The notes beneath the pieces are model-generated. The model had not been told where the DNA came from, searched no databases, and saw only the letters and a list, made by a program, of their open reading frames with translations. Of a stretch of 64,000 bases of DNA, positions 1-10,755 are shown piece after piece. The stretch's first letter is position 1. The number at the start of each line of letters is the position of its first letter. This DNA comes from Trichostrongylus colubriformis (taxonomy: Eukaryota; Nematoda; Chromadorea; Rhabditida; Trichostrongylidae), in NCBI GenBank assembly GCA_963978905.1, contig OZ022259.1, forward strand, positions 28,125,994 to 28,189,993, read 5' to 3'. A program made the translations under genes and the position numbers.

Positions 1-450
1 ACAAATCACCAAAGTCGCTGAGTATGCAAAATACCAGATTCGAATAGCGTTGAGTAAATGTGATCAACTAGCGACAGGGAGATCAACATACATATTTTGA
101 AGGCTGCTAAAGGTGACTAGTGACGAGCACACTAGCAAAACGAAACAAGAATATTCGATCAAAATGAAAGCTTTGTACCGTGATACTCTGGAAAAAATGT
201 GATATATGGATACGAGGTTATAGGCCAACGCATACAAAATCCATACCCAGCACCATTAAGGTGAGAGAGGAGGAATGTGCGAAAAAATTATAGCCAGAAA
301 AATGAATAAACGCAACGAAGCTCCGAAGGAGCAATTCCTCCTATCTCCCGAACCCACATCCATATTCCGCTAAAATACAGTAATCAAGGAAGATTTTTGA
401 GTCAAAACATCACACTTAGCGAGTACGAGTTACAAGAGAACCAGTTTTAT

Positions 451-3400
451 TCATTGGTCTATCTCACTGATGGTGGCTTGTATATCTTCCAGAGAGATAG
501 TGTCCTTTACATCCGATACCGTGTTCCATGTTTTGATTGACTCACAACACGTCTTGTGAATGGGCCAGTCGAACTTTTGACAGCTAACAGAGCAGTAGCA
601 CAACTAAAAGTAGGGGGTGTGGTACAAAGTGGCATAAATGAAAAAAAAAACAGAAATGAACCTGATACCTTGCATTTGGGACAACGCTTCTTTGCTGTGA
701 ATGCTCCACACGTTCCACAAAACTTGCTCACCATCAATAATCTTTGACCGAATAAACCTTGAACGATGTACTCGAAAGCTGTGGGTCGTTCTCCAAAGGG
801 TGTTTTGGACATGGCCTTAATTTATTTCCTCATTTAGAAGGCTGAAGATGAACTGGGGAGCGTTCAAATACTGATGGGTGAAAATAATCATTTCGAGAAG
901 CCCAGCTTCATAAAACACTAGCTAGCTTAACTACTCTGCTATGGTTTCTTGTGTTAGCTGCGTTTGATGATTGGAGTCTGCGCCTCATGAACACACGAAA
1001 GTATTATATCTGCGGAATATTCAGTTACTGTACCGCAATACAACATGAACATAATGCCTAAGTAAATGCTCAGCACTAACCTTAACCATTGTCTCGTAAA
1101 GTAAAGAATGATGATAGGGAAATGCTGCAATCGCATTCCTGAGCAATGTTTCCTGATTCTTTCTGCAACTGAGTCAGTTTTATCAAAATTTCTGGACTAT
1201 AATATCATTTGGGAACAAATTCATCCAATGATATTGCACAAGACTACCAATGAAACTACTTAAATGCTCTTGATTACAACTGAACATATGGTACCTTTGG
1301 TAACTGACTGGCCAATTTATCTCACCTTACTCGGTCACCAGGTTCCCATTTCAAAAGGTACTTCGCATACACAAGACATGCATCGTGAACGTTTTTGCCC
1401 GATGATACCAATTCCGATATGAATTTGTAGATCTCTCGCAGTACAAATAGGATAATCCAGACTTTCAACGACATCACCTGTATACCTCACTTGTTCTAGT
1501 CATATAAATAGCGATCACAAATGATTTGGGTCAGTGTTCACCTCGTTGCCTTCTTTGCATCGCAGTTGCCTTTCGAACACACGGTCTACTACGTACAGAA
1601 TCTGAAAAAGTAGACTAAAAATGACGCATTGGTTGAACCAAATTTTAAAATTAAATCAGAATTAATTTGAAATTGATAAATCAGTGGATTGAAAGCATTA
1701 AACCAAAATGCGTTTAGCACAGTTTTTTCCAGGATCTCGAAACACAATGTGCACACATACAACAAACATGCTAGAAGAGTGTATTTCGGATCGGAGCAGG
1801 CACATTTCTGAGGTTCTCCATAGATAGGAGTTAACAGACCTTCTTTTGGTAAGTCATAGCGTCCTCATACCCACTGAGCTCCATTGTGATAGCAACGGGA
1901 TGTACCTGAATATTTGACGAGTAAAATATATCTCGAAGCAGTCTTGAGTCTAGTTTACTTTAATTAGACAGCCACTACGCATAGCTTGCGCATAACATGC
2001 ATTTCTCACGGTATCAATGCTAGCACTACGACACTTGCGAGATATGATAAGTACGAAGCGAAAGCACACGTGCGGCACTTACATTTAGTGCAAAACGCGC
2101 GTTCAGTTCGAAGCATGACTGCGACTCTCGGCTTCCAAACTAATGCTAAGCGAAAATCAGCCAATCAGACAATGCGAGTGCTAGTTATCAAACAGAGAAA
2201 GCGTTGACAAGGGTCTGCCATGAGCACCCACGTGAGAAGCGCGAGAAGAAGAAAGGAGTAGAAGCCAGGCTATGATCATCAAACTTTGCAAGATTAAGAC
2301 ACCACCGTGTGCGCAGACTTAGTATAAACGGATAAACCCAATGTGACCTGCATGTAAGTGGAAATTCACCTGGTGCCAACTACAGATTTTGTGTATGAAA
2401 CGAGAGAGATGCTCTGGATATGTTTCCACAGGACCCGATGCAACTTGCGGAGATAGATACTTTTCAATCTCATCAATACCCACATGATTATTTATGATAG
2501 AGACACATTCGTGCTGCCCTGAAACACAAATTGAAAAGGTCATAAGGATGTGGAAGCACGCATATCAACACTAGAGATCCCTCACCAACGAAAGCTGCGA
2601 GCTCGCTTGCAGTTTTGCCGATTGAATTGGTAGAATACGACCGTGCACCATGGTCCATCAAATATTTACATATGTCTGGTCTTCCTGAAGACGGTACATT
2701 CAGCACAGCAAAGAACAGATGAAATATAAAGAGATGGTAGGGAGTGGAGCAGCAGGTATAGCTTGCGAAACCATGATTATCGAATCGCGAAATCGCATTG
2801 ATGCGACAAGTGATTCAGACGACGCCATCTATCAGCGTCTGATACTCTATTCAAAGATCGCGCATTCAGACCCGATGCAGCAAATTGTATTAATAAAGCA
2901 CCATGAAAACGGCCCGCTTTAGAAACACAATTGTACTTTCACTCACAGCGATAACTCATTAATAAGCCATTTACACTCTGTTTTGTTCACAAAAAGCAGA
3001 TCAAAACAAAGCATGCATGAATAACCATGCCACAGTCGAAGGATATTGATATAGAAACAAAACGACAAGCAGGAACTGACCAGAAAGCGCTCCAAACATG
3101 AGAGGTGTGTAGCCTTGGCTGTGCTCCTTGTCGTTCACATTAGCTCCTTTCTCTATGCATAGTTGAACAAGTTGTAGAGAGCCTCTGAAATCATGAATGA
3201 AGTCAACAATACTATACAATGAGTTATTAAAAATTTCAGGTATTGATAATGGGGTTTGTCGCACAGGTGTACTGCGGGAGGAGAAGTTGCTGCGTTGTGA
3301 GTTCTAGACAAGCCCGCGGCTTTCTACGGATGGGCACGGAAAGAAATAAACGATGCGAATGGCGCGAGGTGCTTCGGCTGATCCTGCCCTCACTTTCAGA

Positions 3401-3776
3401 GATATAGAAAAGTACACAAACTTATCAAAGTAAAAACCCGTAAAGAGTCCCATATCTTTCAAATTTCGTTTCACATTCTGGATTAGGACCTCCAATTTCT
3501 TTTAAAGTTTATAAATATCAGCGGTGTAGACAAAAAATGGGCTTTGATAAAGTACCTGTAAGCACATGCAGAGAGAAGTGACATTCCCGATGCATCATGG
3601 CAGTTAATGTTAACACCAGATTGGATCAACTCGGTGGCTTTTTCGAAATCTCCTGAATTCCAAGAAGCATCAAGACTTGTAAAACCAGAGATAAACAAAA
3701 ATACAGCTCTTATATAAGCGAAACGCCACATACTGCTTTCAATGGCTGCGAAGAGCTCATTTTCTTTTTCTTTCAT
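451..3776 (-). CDS. ANKMY2: ANKMY2-like protein: ankyrin repeats plus MYND zinc finger, 11 exons, one extra base
   Basis: Exons on the minus strand: 3776-3734, 3652-3556, 3184-3081, 2684-2586, 2518-2370, 1905-1840, 1601-1542, 1477-1326, 1168-1087, 870-669 and 603-451. All introns are GT-AG, many acceptors are TTTCAG, and all phases agree. The first five exons encode ankyrin repeats (ELFAAIES, GANVNDKE, GYTPLMFGALSG, GKTASELAAFVGQHECVSII). The last two encode a MYND finger (CGTCG, CPKC, CYC, CQKFDWPIHKTCC). The order and the wording around 'AAFVGQHECVSIINN' and 'SKTPFGE' match ANKMY2, a ciliary/adenylyl-cyclase-associated adaptor in vertebrates; its nematode role is inferred from the family only. 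Length is 401 residues against about 441 in human. One base too many near 817-823, in exon 10, puts a TAA in frame; without it the coding length is an exact multiple of three. The ATG at 3776 is the only start in frame with the first ankyrin helix. Confidence 0.85.
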
Positions 3777-3981
3777 GGGTCTGTCTTCTGAGAAGAGTCG
3801 GCAAGCTCCTGATGAAAACTGAACGAAGCCTGATTTTGAAAAAGCTTCACTGCACATGTGGTGGCATAGTGGAAAAGGCGAAGACGTGAAACTCTATGAA
3901 ATTCTATCGTATACCGGTAGAAATACACTTGCTGCGACGCTTGAAAAAAGAAATGGTGCTGAGGTTAAATGAAGACGAATA

Positions 3982-4212
3982 GGGTCAAATAAAGTCGGGG
4001 GGGGGGGAAGACGCAACTTTGCGTCGACGTTTCACCTAGGTCAAAGCTTCTTTCCCTCCCTAAGCTTAGGCTAAAGCTGATGAGACCTATGCTTTGACAT
4101 ATGCTTTTTTTATGTAGAAGGAGGAGATATCAATTTTAGCCTAAGCCTAGGGAGGGAAAGGAGTTTCGACGTCGACGCAAAATTGCGTCTCCCCCCGGAC
4201 TTGATTTGACCC
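3982..4212. mobile_element. Fold-back MITE-like element, 231 bp
   Basis: The two halves are inverted copies. Each end reads GGGTCAAAT(A/C)AAGTC, then a G run, GACGCAA and TCGACG, then a block with CTTTCCCTCCCTA and a 'ctaagctta/taggctta' stretch. There is no coding capacity. The G run (11 on the left, 6 on the right) varies between arms. I found no clear target duplication. Confidence 0.7.
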
Positions 4213-4832
4213 GACGACTAGGCCAACGCACCAAAATTCTCACCAAAAATTTAAAAAAAAAGCAAATAAGGTGGGAGATGACAAGAAGAGTTGCAAGACA
4301 CGATCTTTATAGAAGCATCGAATGTAACCTACTATGGACGGGAATTTGAAGGGCGTGTGTGCAAGTTACGGACTTAACGGGCGTTCTACGGATTTCTCGT
4401 CGGACTTCGGTTGCATATGTACGTACTACTATCAACTTCAGCTTTTTCCACTGTAGGGATATCCTTTTGGAAACGGTGGGAGTATGTTAAGCACTACTGA
4501 AATTAAGGGAGGGTCCAGTCTACTGTACTTTGCGTCTCTAACGCTATGGCTAGAGCACAGAGAGGTGTGGCGCCAACCGATGGAGCTCGAATATCACAAA
4601 AAATTGCTTATAGTTGAAGAGATTCATGTTTTTTCTTCTTGCGTGAATAGTTGTCTATACTAACTGGAGTAAATATCTCGTAGTATACATATAGAAGAAT
4701 AATTTGACCGTGTTTTAGTTACGTCATATAACAAAGCATAAAAATCCTGAGAGCGCCTACGAGCAGAGCAGCGCTTGTCGATTGCCCCCCCCCCCCACCC
4801 CAATAACACCACGTGGTGGGTCATGAGATATA
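4213..4832. other. Intergenic, no gene recognised
   Basis: AT-rich sequence with no domain-bearing frame on either strand. It contains a short C run near 4786 and nothing else I can name. Confidence 0.5.
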
Positions 4833-4966
4833 CAGTCTATTTCATAGCGCTAGATAAGGCGTGGCCTGAGTGGCGAGAGTGAGAGTGTGTGGCCGGGTGA
4901 GAGAGTTTGATACACTCTCACGCAGGTCCGTAGGTCACGCCCTATCAAGCGTTCTGAAATAGACTG
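4833..4966. mobile_element. Palindromic Tc1/mariner-type MITE, copy 1 (134 bp)
   Basis: Flanked by TA on both sides (4831-4832 and 4967-4968). The inverted ends begin CAGTCTATTTC and the inner part pairs over most of its length (GGCGTGGCCTGAGTGGCGAG against its partner). A copy of the same length lies at 59896-60029 in the opposite orientation. TA duplication and CAG ends suggest mobilisation by a Tc1/mariner-type transposase; no transposase is encoded. Confidence 0.8.
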
Positions 4967-5149
4967 TAGCTGGAGCTGGGAGCATCACTAGGTTCCGCGA
5001 TGTTGTCTGCGCTCAAAAGCTCTTCTGGATTCGTAGAAAGATGTCCATCACCATCATTAAAGGTACCGGGAGGGATGAAAGCCAGTCACTTTGGAAGAGG
5101 TGATGTGTGACGGAACGGGCACTGAAATAGAGGGGCTGGGGGTGATCAC

Positions 5150-5400
5150 GGTACTGCGGCACAGCGAGTCGTTCTGCAGTCCCTCAGCTGGGCGAGTTGC
5201 TGGCGAGGGCGGGATTTCGCTCGCGGCCGGCCGCCTCTAGCCCATCTGCCATCCACCCCCGGTAACCTCCAGTGACGCGAAGGAGGCGCGAAAGAGAAGG
5301 AGGGTTTTCGGGTTCCTACTTTTCAGGGTTTTCGCCGTTTACCTTTCATTCTTTCTCTACTGTTATACTACTGAGCACCCCCACTTTAATATTCACAATA
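5150..5400. repeat. Dispersed repeat shared with 44.45-44.70 kb
   Basis: Blocks in the same order and spacing occur at 44450-44700: GTTCTGCA, GGGCGAGTT, AGTGACGCGAA, a purine stretch ending in CGGGTTCC, and TTTCTCTACTGTTAT/TTTCTCTACAGTTAT. Both copies are GC-richer than their surroundings. Family unknown; the reading frames inside are not conserved between copies. Confidence 0.45.
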
Positions 5401-5742
5401 TGCCTAACCTACGCCTTACGGTGTCTTTAGGATTCTGTCGAGGTGGTTCAGCCACCACCTCATCCGTCTGCCCTGTAGCCCATAGCATCACTAAGGCTGA
5501 GCATAGTGGAGTGTCCCCCCGAGCTTCGGAAATAAATGTAACCTGCACGTTGACCTACTTGGACTGGACTTCAGGTAATTTCTGCTAAATCCAATATCGT
5601 TGAGATGGGCAGAGTTCGAAAGCACATGGCACATTGGAATATCACATAGGAGATGCTCTGATAGCATGGAATAAGCAACCAGAAGATCTAAACCAATCGT
5701 CGTTGACACGATACGAACATCACTTCAGCTGCAGTAGAGAGA

Positions 5743-5758
5743 GGGGGGGGGGGGGGGG
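5743..5758 (+). repeat. Poly-G run of 16
   Basis: Uninterrupted G run preceded by GAGAGA. Likely length-variable; no gene nearby. Confidence 0.9.
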
Positions 5759-6298
5759 AGGCAGGCTGTACATCACAGCTTGCATTAATTAGAGTAGCTA
5801 TAGCTGAAAGGGAGATGGATTTGGAACACGCGATGGTCTTAAGCTCATCATGGTAGGAATCCTTAATTTACTGAACAGTCGTCATGGCGACGAACATATT
5901 TGAGATGGTGCAGGTTGATAATGCTTATCTAATGGTAAGCGACATCGCCTTCTCTCAGTAATCTCTGAATTTCATAAATCTTGAATCCACTACGTAATCA
6001 TGGAACACAAGGAACATCACTAAGCACCTTTCCACTGCCATAATGCATGGATTAAATACAAACCTCGCGATGAATTCTTTGCAGTATCGTGCTCATTATG
6101 GAAGGTAAGGGTGCTAACTAGGGGAGAAAACACGAACAAAGACCAATAAGATTTTTAGATGTAAGCCCCGTGATTACAGATGTACTGTCGACTAGAAACA
6201 AGTCTTTGCTTGATGAAATCGTACACAATTTCCTCATATCACTTGTTTCGCGCCACTAACTAGGCCATGACGCGCTTCTGGAAAACGGTTTTTTCCAT

Positions 6299-7405
6299 TA
6301 TCCATTATGGGGATACCTACATGAAACATATAACTGACTTCCATTTTTGCTGAGCGGCCCCACGAATGCTAAAAAAGGAGTAAAAAATTTTTTTTCAAAA
6401 GCGATTTTAACCCAGTTATTGTAAAGCATACTCCTTGTAGCTTTGATCATGTGCAGACCCGAAGGTGTTCTTCCATTTCGCCTCCAAAACAAATAAGGAA
6501 AAAAATAAAATCTTATCTTCACCTTGTACTAAGTGACGACGATGCAGCCATCGGATGGCCTACTGGGTACAGAGATGGGCTCTCAACCGGACGATATGCA
6601 TGAGTTGGCGGTTCTGTTCCAGGCCCTACCGAAGTTTTGCATTTGTTTTTGCCTTCACTTTTCATCTTTGGACATGTCTGCTTATGCCAAATGACTACGA
6701 TTTTCGTTGACAGCGTGCCGAAATGACTCTATTTACGAATTTTCAGTGACTTTGGTGATCTGACTTTTTTGGACACATATGGGCCCGTAGCGCTCGCAGC
6801 TCGCGATTTCGCACAAAATGAGTGCCATATTCGTGTTCAGGGGGTCAAAATACCAGAGGCACATTTCTAGCCAATTCCTAATTTGACCCTAACTTCGAGA
6901 AGGAATGTTTGGCCATGGGTACATGGTGCCAAACACTGAACAAGAGAAATAGTGAGAATTCCCTGGCAAGTGACATAGCCGTCTCCTTCGTCGGACGTGC
7001 AGTCAAGAGTATGCCAATGCCCAGTTCAAATATTCGAATTTGGGCCTAAACCTCGATTGGGCTGAAAAATTCTCCATGGGGGTAGTTCGACCTCCTGAAC
7101 ACGAATATCAAATCCGTTTCGCGCAAAATAGCCTCGTCGTGCGCTATGAGCGCTGAAAGGCCAGAAAATTGGACTGTCAAACTTGCTGAAAACTCACAAT
7201 GGAGGGTAAACCGGAGTTCTAAATGTGATTGCTGCACTTAATTTCTATATTCACATGCTCGCGAATCCAAAAACTGAAAATACAAATTTTGCAAAAAATT
7301 GTCCTCAGTGGGGATCGAACCATCAACCCCGTTTTTGGCATTCGTAGGGCCGCTCAGCAAAAATGGACATCAGTTATATGCTTCCTATACGTACCCTATA
7401 CATGC
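6299..7405. repeat. Inverted repeat pair about 1.1 kb apart with tRNA-like B-box next to the right arm
   Basis: The arm at 6299-6373 matches the reverse complement of 7334-7405 at roughly 85 percent by eye (shared core TTTTTGCTGAGCGGCCC). Beside the right arm, the minus strand at 7310-7325 reads GGTTCGATCCCC, a good RNA polymerase III B-box. Near 6547 the plus strand has an A-box-like TGGCCTACTGGGTA. This could be two oppositely oriented copies of a tRNA-derived SINE rather than one element. No long frame lies between the arms. Confidence 0.5.
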
Positions 7406-7456
7406 AAAAAACAGCTTTCAAAAAGCGCGTCATGAGTTGGAAGACTTTCCTTGTAA

Positions 7457-7610
7457 GGCCGCCGTCAGACTTCACGATTTTACAATTTCGCGATTCCGCG
7501 GACTGCGGTGTTGCACTTTGCACGCAATACTGAGCCCTGAGATTTCGTAATGTCGCAGCTTCGCGTGAGGGGCCACGACACCGCAAAATCGCAACGTCTG
7601 ACGGCGGTCC
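7457..7610. mobile_element. Harbinger-type MITE, 154 bp
   Basis: Ends are inverted repeats: GGCCGCCGTCAGAC on the left, GGACCGCCGTCAGAC inverted on the right, followed by GCGATTTTGCGG on the right arm. The left 14 bases match the 7.65-kb Harbinger element at 25052 (GGCCGCGTTCAGAC) at 12 of 14, and GCGATTTTGCG is shared. The flanking triplets (TAA and AAG) do not form a clean duplication. Confidence 0.65.
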
Positions 7611-7720
7611 AAGTTTACTAGGATACACACCGAATACGTCCATCGACATCGACCAAGCCAGGCATTGGAAGAACATTTCTTTGAATGGCGTTTATGTGAA
7701 GGAAGATTGCGATGAGTTAC

Positions 7721-7836
7721 GATAAGATAAGATAAGTGTATGAAACAGAACCAATTGAATGAATCGTAAGGAAGATATTGCTAGTAGAATGATAATGTTG
7801 ATCTGCTCATGGACAAGAGCATTCGCGATATATAAG
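7721..7836 (+). promoter_or_regulatory. Triple GATAAG tract upstream of a TATA-like box
   Basis: GATAAGATAAGATAAG at 7721-7736 is followed about 90 bases later by TATATAAG at 7829-7836. Clusters of GATAA are bound by nematode endodermal GATA factors, but I see no convincing coding exon downstream, so this is a weak call. Confidence 0.2.
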
Positions 7837-7854
7837 CAGTATGACCCGGTAAGC

Positions 7855-7967
7855 TTCACTTTACTTTCTCTCTCCCGTTCATTGCGACTCAAGCTGCCAA
7901 TAAAGCTGGTGAAGCTACTGTGACGACAGAGCAAGAAGACATACACTACTGGAAACTTCAACACAAA
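7855..7967. repeat. Dispersed repeat, copy shared with 33321-33422
   Basis: Shares ACTCAAGC(T/C)GCCAATAAA, TACTGTGACGA(C/T)AGAGCAA and CTTCAACACA/CCTCAACACA in order with 33321-33422, same orientation. Family unknown. Confidence 0.55.
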
Positions 7968-9892
7968 AAAGTGGTGCACTGGACCAGAGTGGAACAGAAG
8001 CAACTACAAAAGGACGTCAGCCCGGTACTTACGCCTATCAAAGGAGTCACACTGCTATAGTAGAGGAAAACTTCAAAGGGCACACTTTTAATCTTAGTCA
8101 ATATCTCAAACGTTTGCGAAGATACGTCAACAAGAAATAAGAAGAATACAGAAACAAGCTTGTCAAAAGTGTTTTAAGCAACCGAATGAAACTATTCCAT
8201 TCTGAAGAGCGATAAACACCTCAAGGGAAGAAACGATTCTGCGACTGGAGTAATGGAAGTTTTTCTAATTGCACTGGTTCCCCATGTATGAACGTGTCCC
8301 TCACCAAGGTGCACATGAACACAGGCGAAAGTTTAGGCTTTCAGCAGCAGCATAGCAAAGAGGTAGTCGTGGCCGTTAGAGTTGGTGGAACCGTGTATGG
8401 AATCCCCTTGTACACACCTTTCCTACTTTTCACTAGGCTTTCTTTTTTATGTCTGGGCATCTCCAAAAGTGTTGCTGTGTACAGTAACTGTTATTTTCCT
8501 TTTCCGCGTGTCTCACTATCTTTATCTCGACACCGCAGAAAACTCCGTGTTCCAGGTTGTTTATTTGAGCAAACTCCCATAGCTCACGAATAAGGCGTTG
8601 TTTCGAAACGATTAGTGTTCGCTCTCAGGTGGTCGAATTACCTCTCGGTGCGAATTTTCAGCCAAATCGAGTTTTTAGGTTAATCTCGGAAAATTAGGGG
8701 TGGCCATGGGGTGAGTTACTTGTCGAAATTCTCTTCAAAAAACCATAGACCATGGCAAAGACAACTGAAACATACCTATTACAAAATCCCGCCATTTCTT
8801 TTTTTATTTTTATTTGAAATATGCAACGTGGTATCCCTCCCTTGTTAATAAGGAATGGCGACTCCGCTCAAAGTCCGCAAAGGTATAGCATCGCGGCAGA
8901 CAAAAGCGCGTGATGTCATTCGGACATTTACCCCCACTTATCAGAAAGTTAGTTTATAGATAACTGATGCAATGGCGAAAATTTAATAAACACAGTCAGC
9001 AACACATGCTCCATATGCGCGTAGCTCAAGCGAGTTTTTGAAAGGCCTTCTTTGCATTACAGAAGCAGTTGACAAGCTCAAAAACCCACTGGAGGAAAAG
9101 GAAACCAACGCATCTGCGAGCGATTAGAAAAGACCAGATCTCACTGCCAGAATCTGAAGCTTCGCAAGTCCGACTTGAGATACGGAAGCAACTCCTTACA
9201 CTCGAAGCCACGTGGGAAAACACAATGCACAAACATAATTACCGCAAATTCCCATTCTAGAGTTAAGGGAAAGGGATAATTTTCGAGAACCATTCTACGC
9301 CACAGTGTATTCGCTCCTCCCCCGTCAAATCTGCAGAGCTTCAACTACCTTCTCAAAGCTTCGATGGGAGAAGAACGACAATTGGCCAAACGTAACTGAT
9401 CCCACTCCGACAATAACTCTGAAGAACTCTGCAAGAATGCATCCCGTGCTAAAAAAAAGAGCAACCTACCGAGAAATCAAGGATCTTCCAAAGCGCACTG
9501 GACTAAACTATTTTGGCCTGCTGAGAGCGTTAGGGTAAAACGGAGAAAAGGTCAACGGATGTATTTTCACATGCAATGTGACACGGATAATACACCTGGA
9601 GTTGATACTCCATGGAACAACGGAGATATTCCTCAATGCCTTCCTTTGTTTTATCACTAGAGGGGAAACCACAGACGGTTAGCTTGATAGCGCTCCTACG
9701 TTTCTTTCTAGGCGGCCAGATACTGAATAAGTCTCTACAATAACACAAACAAGAATCATCTATCAACCGAGCGAACCAATGCAATGCAGGTAACCAATGC
9801 TAAAATGACATCACATAACACCGTTCAGGCCATGGAAAGGTGGCTTCTATGAGCGCACTATCTAGTCGATCAAAAATTCGTTGCTCAATACA
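7968..9892. other. No gene recognised; possible degraded BEL/Pao body
   Basis: Short plus-strand frames at 9069-9260 (basic, helical: RLEIRKQLLTLEATWE) and 9305-9538 could be worn gag or pol pieces, since a BEL/Pao integrase fragment follows on the same strand. I cannot assign a domain to them. Confidence 0.3.
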
Positions 9893-10050
9893 AACCACCG
9901 CGAAAAACGAATCCTCAATGACGACAAACTCGCGACGCCTCTGAATGAAATAGAAGCATGTCTAAACACAAGTCCATTATAACTCATCATAAAACTTATG
10001 TCGAGAAGTCTTTTCGTTCTATGCGTCCCATTGACTTCATTAAGGAAGCG
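9893..10050 (+). pseudogene. BEL/Pao retrotransposon integrase C-terminal remnant
   Basis: From 9911 the plus strand reads ILNDDKLATPLNEIEACLNT, the familiar BEL/Pao stretch after the catalytic Glu of the integrase core (LNDDEL..L..EVEAVLNSRPL). A TAA follows. At 10021-10041 another frame gives MRPIDFI, matching the family's downstream 'LRPIDFI'. The fragment is on the opposite strand to the big LTR element and is truncated on both sides. Confidence 0.6.
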
Positions 10051-10344
10051 ATGAGTCATGAACATCACAGTCCCTTTAAACAACTTCAGCGATGATTGAA
10101 AAGACCCAAAATATATTCCACAGCGCCTTTGCACGTCTCAGGACTAGAACACAAACACAAGATGCCCAATGCTCATGCGCACTGACGGAACGTCACTGGA
10201 AGATATAAAGGGGGTGCCATAAAAGTAATTTTGCACACGGCTACATCCACGGCAACATAGGGCAACGAAGGAGTGGAAAGTATCGAAGAGTAAGCATCGT
10301 GGCACCGTGGAAGCATGTTCGATCTCTCTGCGATCTCTCGAAGT

Positions 10345-10685
10345 TGATAATAAAGATTTATGAAGGAAATTACGTCAGCAAGGAAACAATGATAGAACGA
10401 CGAGTCAATACATGTATTCTAAGATGAGCATAAATAAACACGTCAATACAAGGCGAGAGAGATCACATGCCTCAGGCGTGATGATGATGTCTCACGCCTG
10501 AAGGCCGCAGAAGAACAGGTCTACGTAGAGGGGCGAACCACCATGAGATAGAAAGCGAGGAAGGGTCGACCGGCTTCCGTCGTTGCTGCCAGACGTCTCC
10601 TCGATAGTTCGTGCTCCGCCCCTGAACAGGGTTGAGTCTTGGAGGTCCGAAAAGCAGCTAGGCGCGCTTACCGGGCGCGCTCACA
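10345..10685 (-). repeat. 3' LTR
   Basis: Begins TGATAATAAAG and ends GCGCTCACA in plus orientation, i.e. 5'-TG...CA-3' on the element strand. It matches 24273-24612 with about six substitutions and a small rearranged patch near 10417, roughly 96 percent by eye. It contains a perfect 10-bp hairpin (TCAGGCGTGA at 10472-10481, TCACGCCTGA at 10492-10501). Confidence 0.92.
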
Positions 10686-10698
10686 CCTCCCCCCTTTA
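10686..10698 (-). other. Polypurine tract of the LTR element
   Basis: On the element strand AAAGGGGGGAGG lies directly upstream of the 3' LTR, the position and composition expected of the plus-strand primer. It fixes the orientation of the element and the LTR boundary. Confidence 0.85.
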
Positions 10699-10755
10699 CA
10701 CCAAGTCCGTCCCGGACTTCAAGATTGGAAAATCGGAGCTTACTGCGACAAGCGA

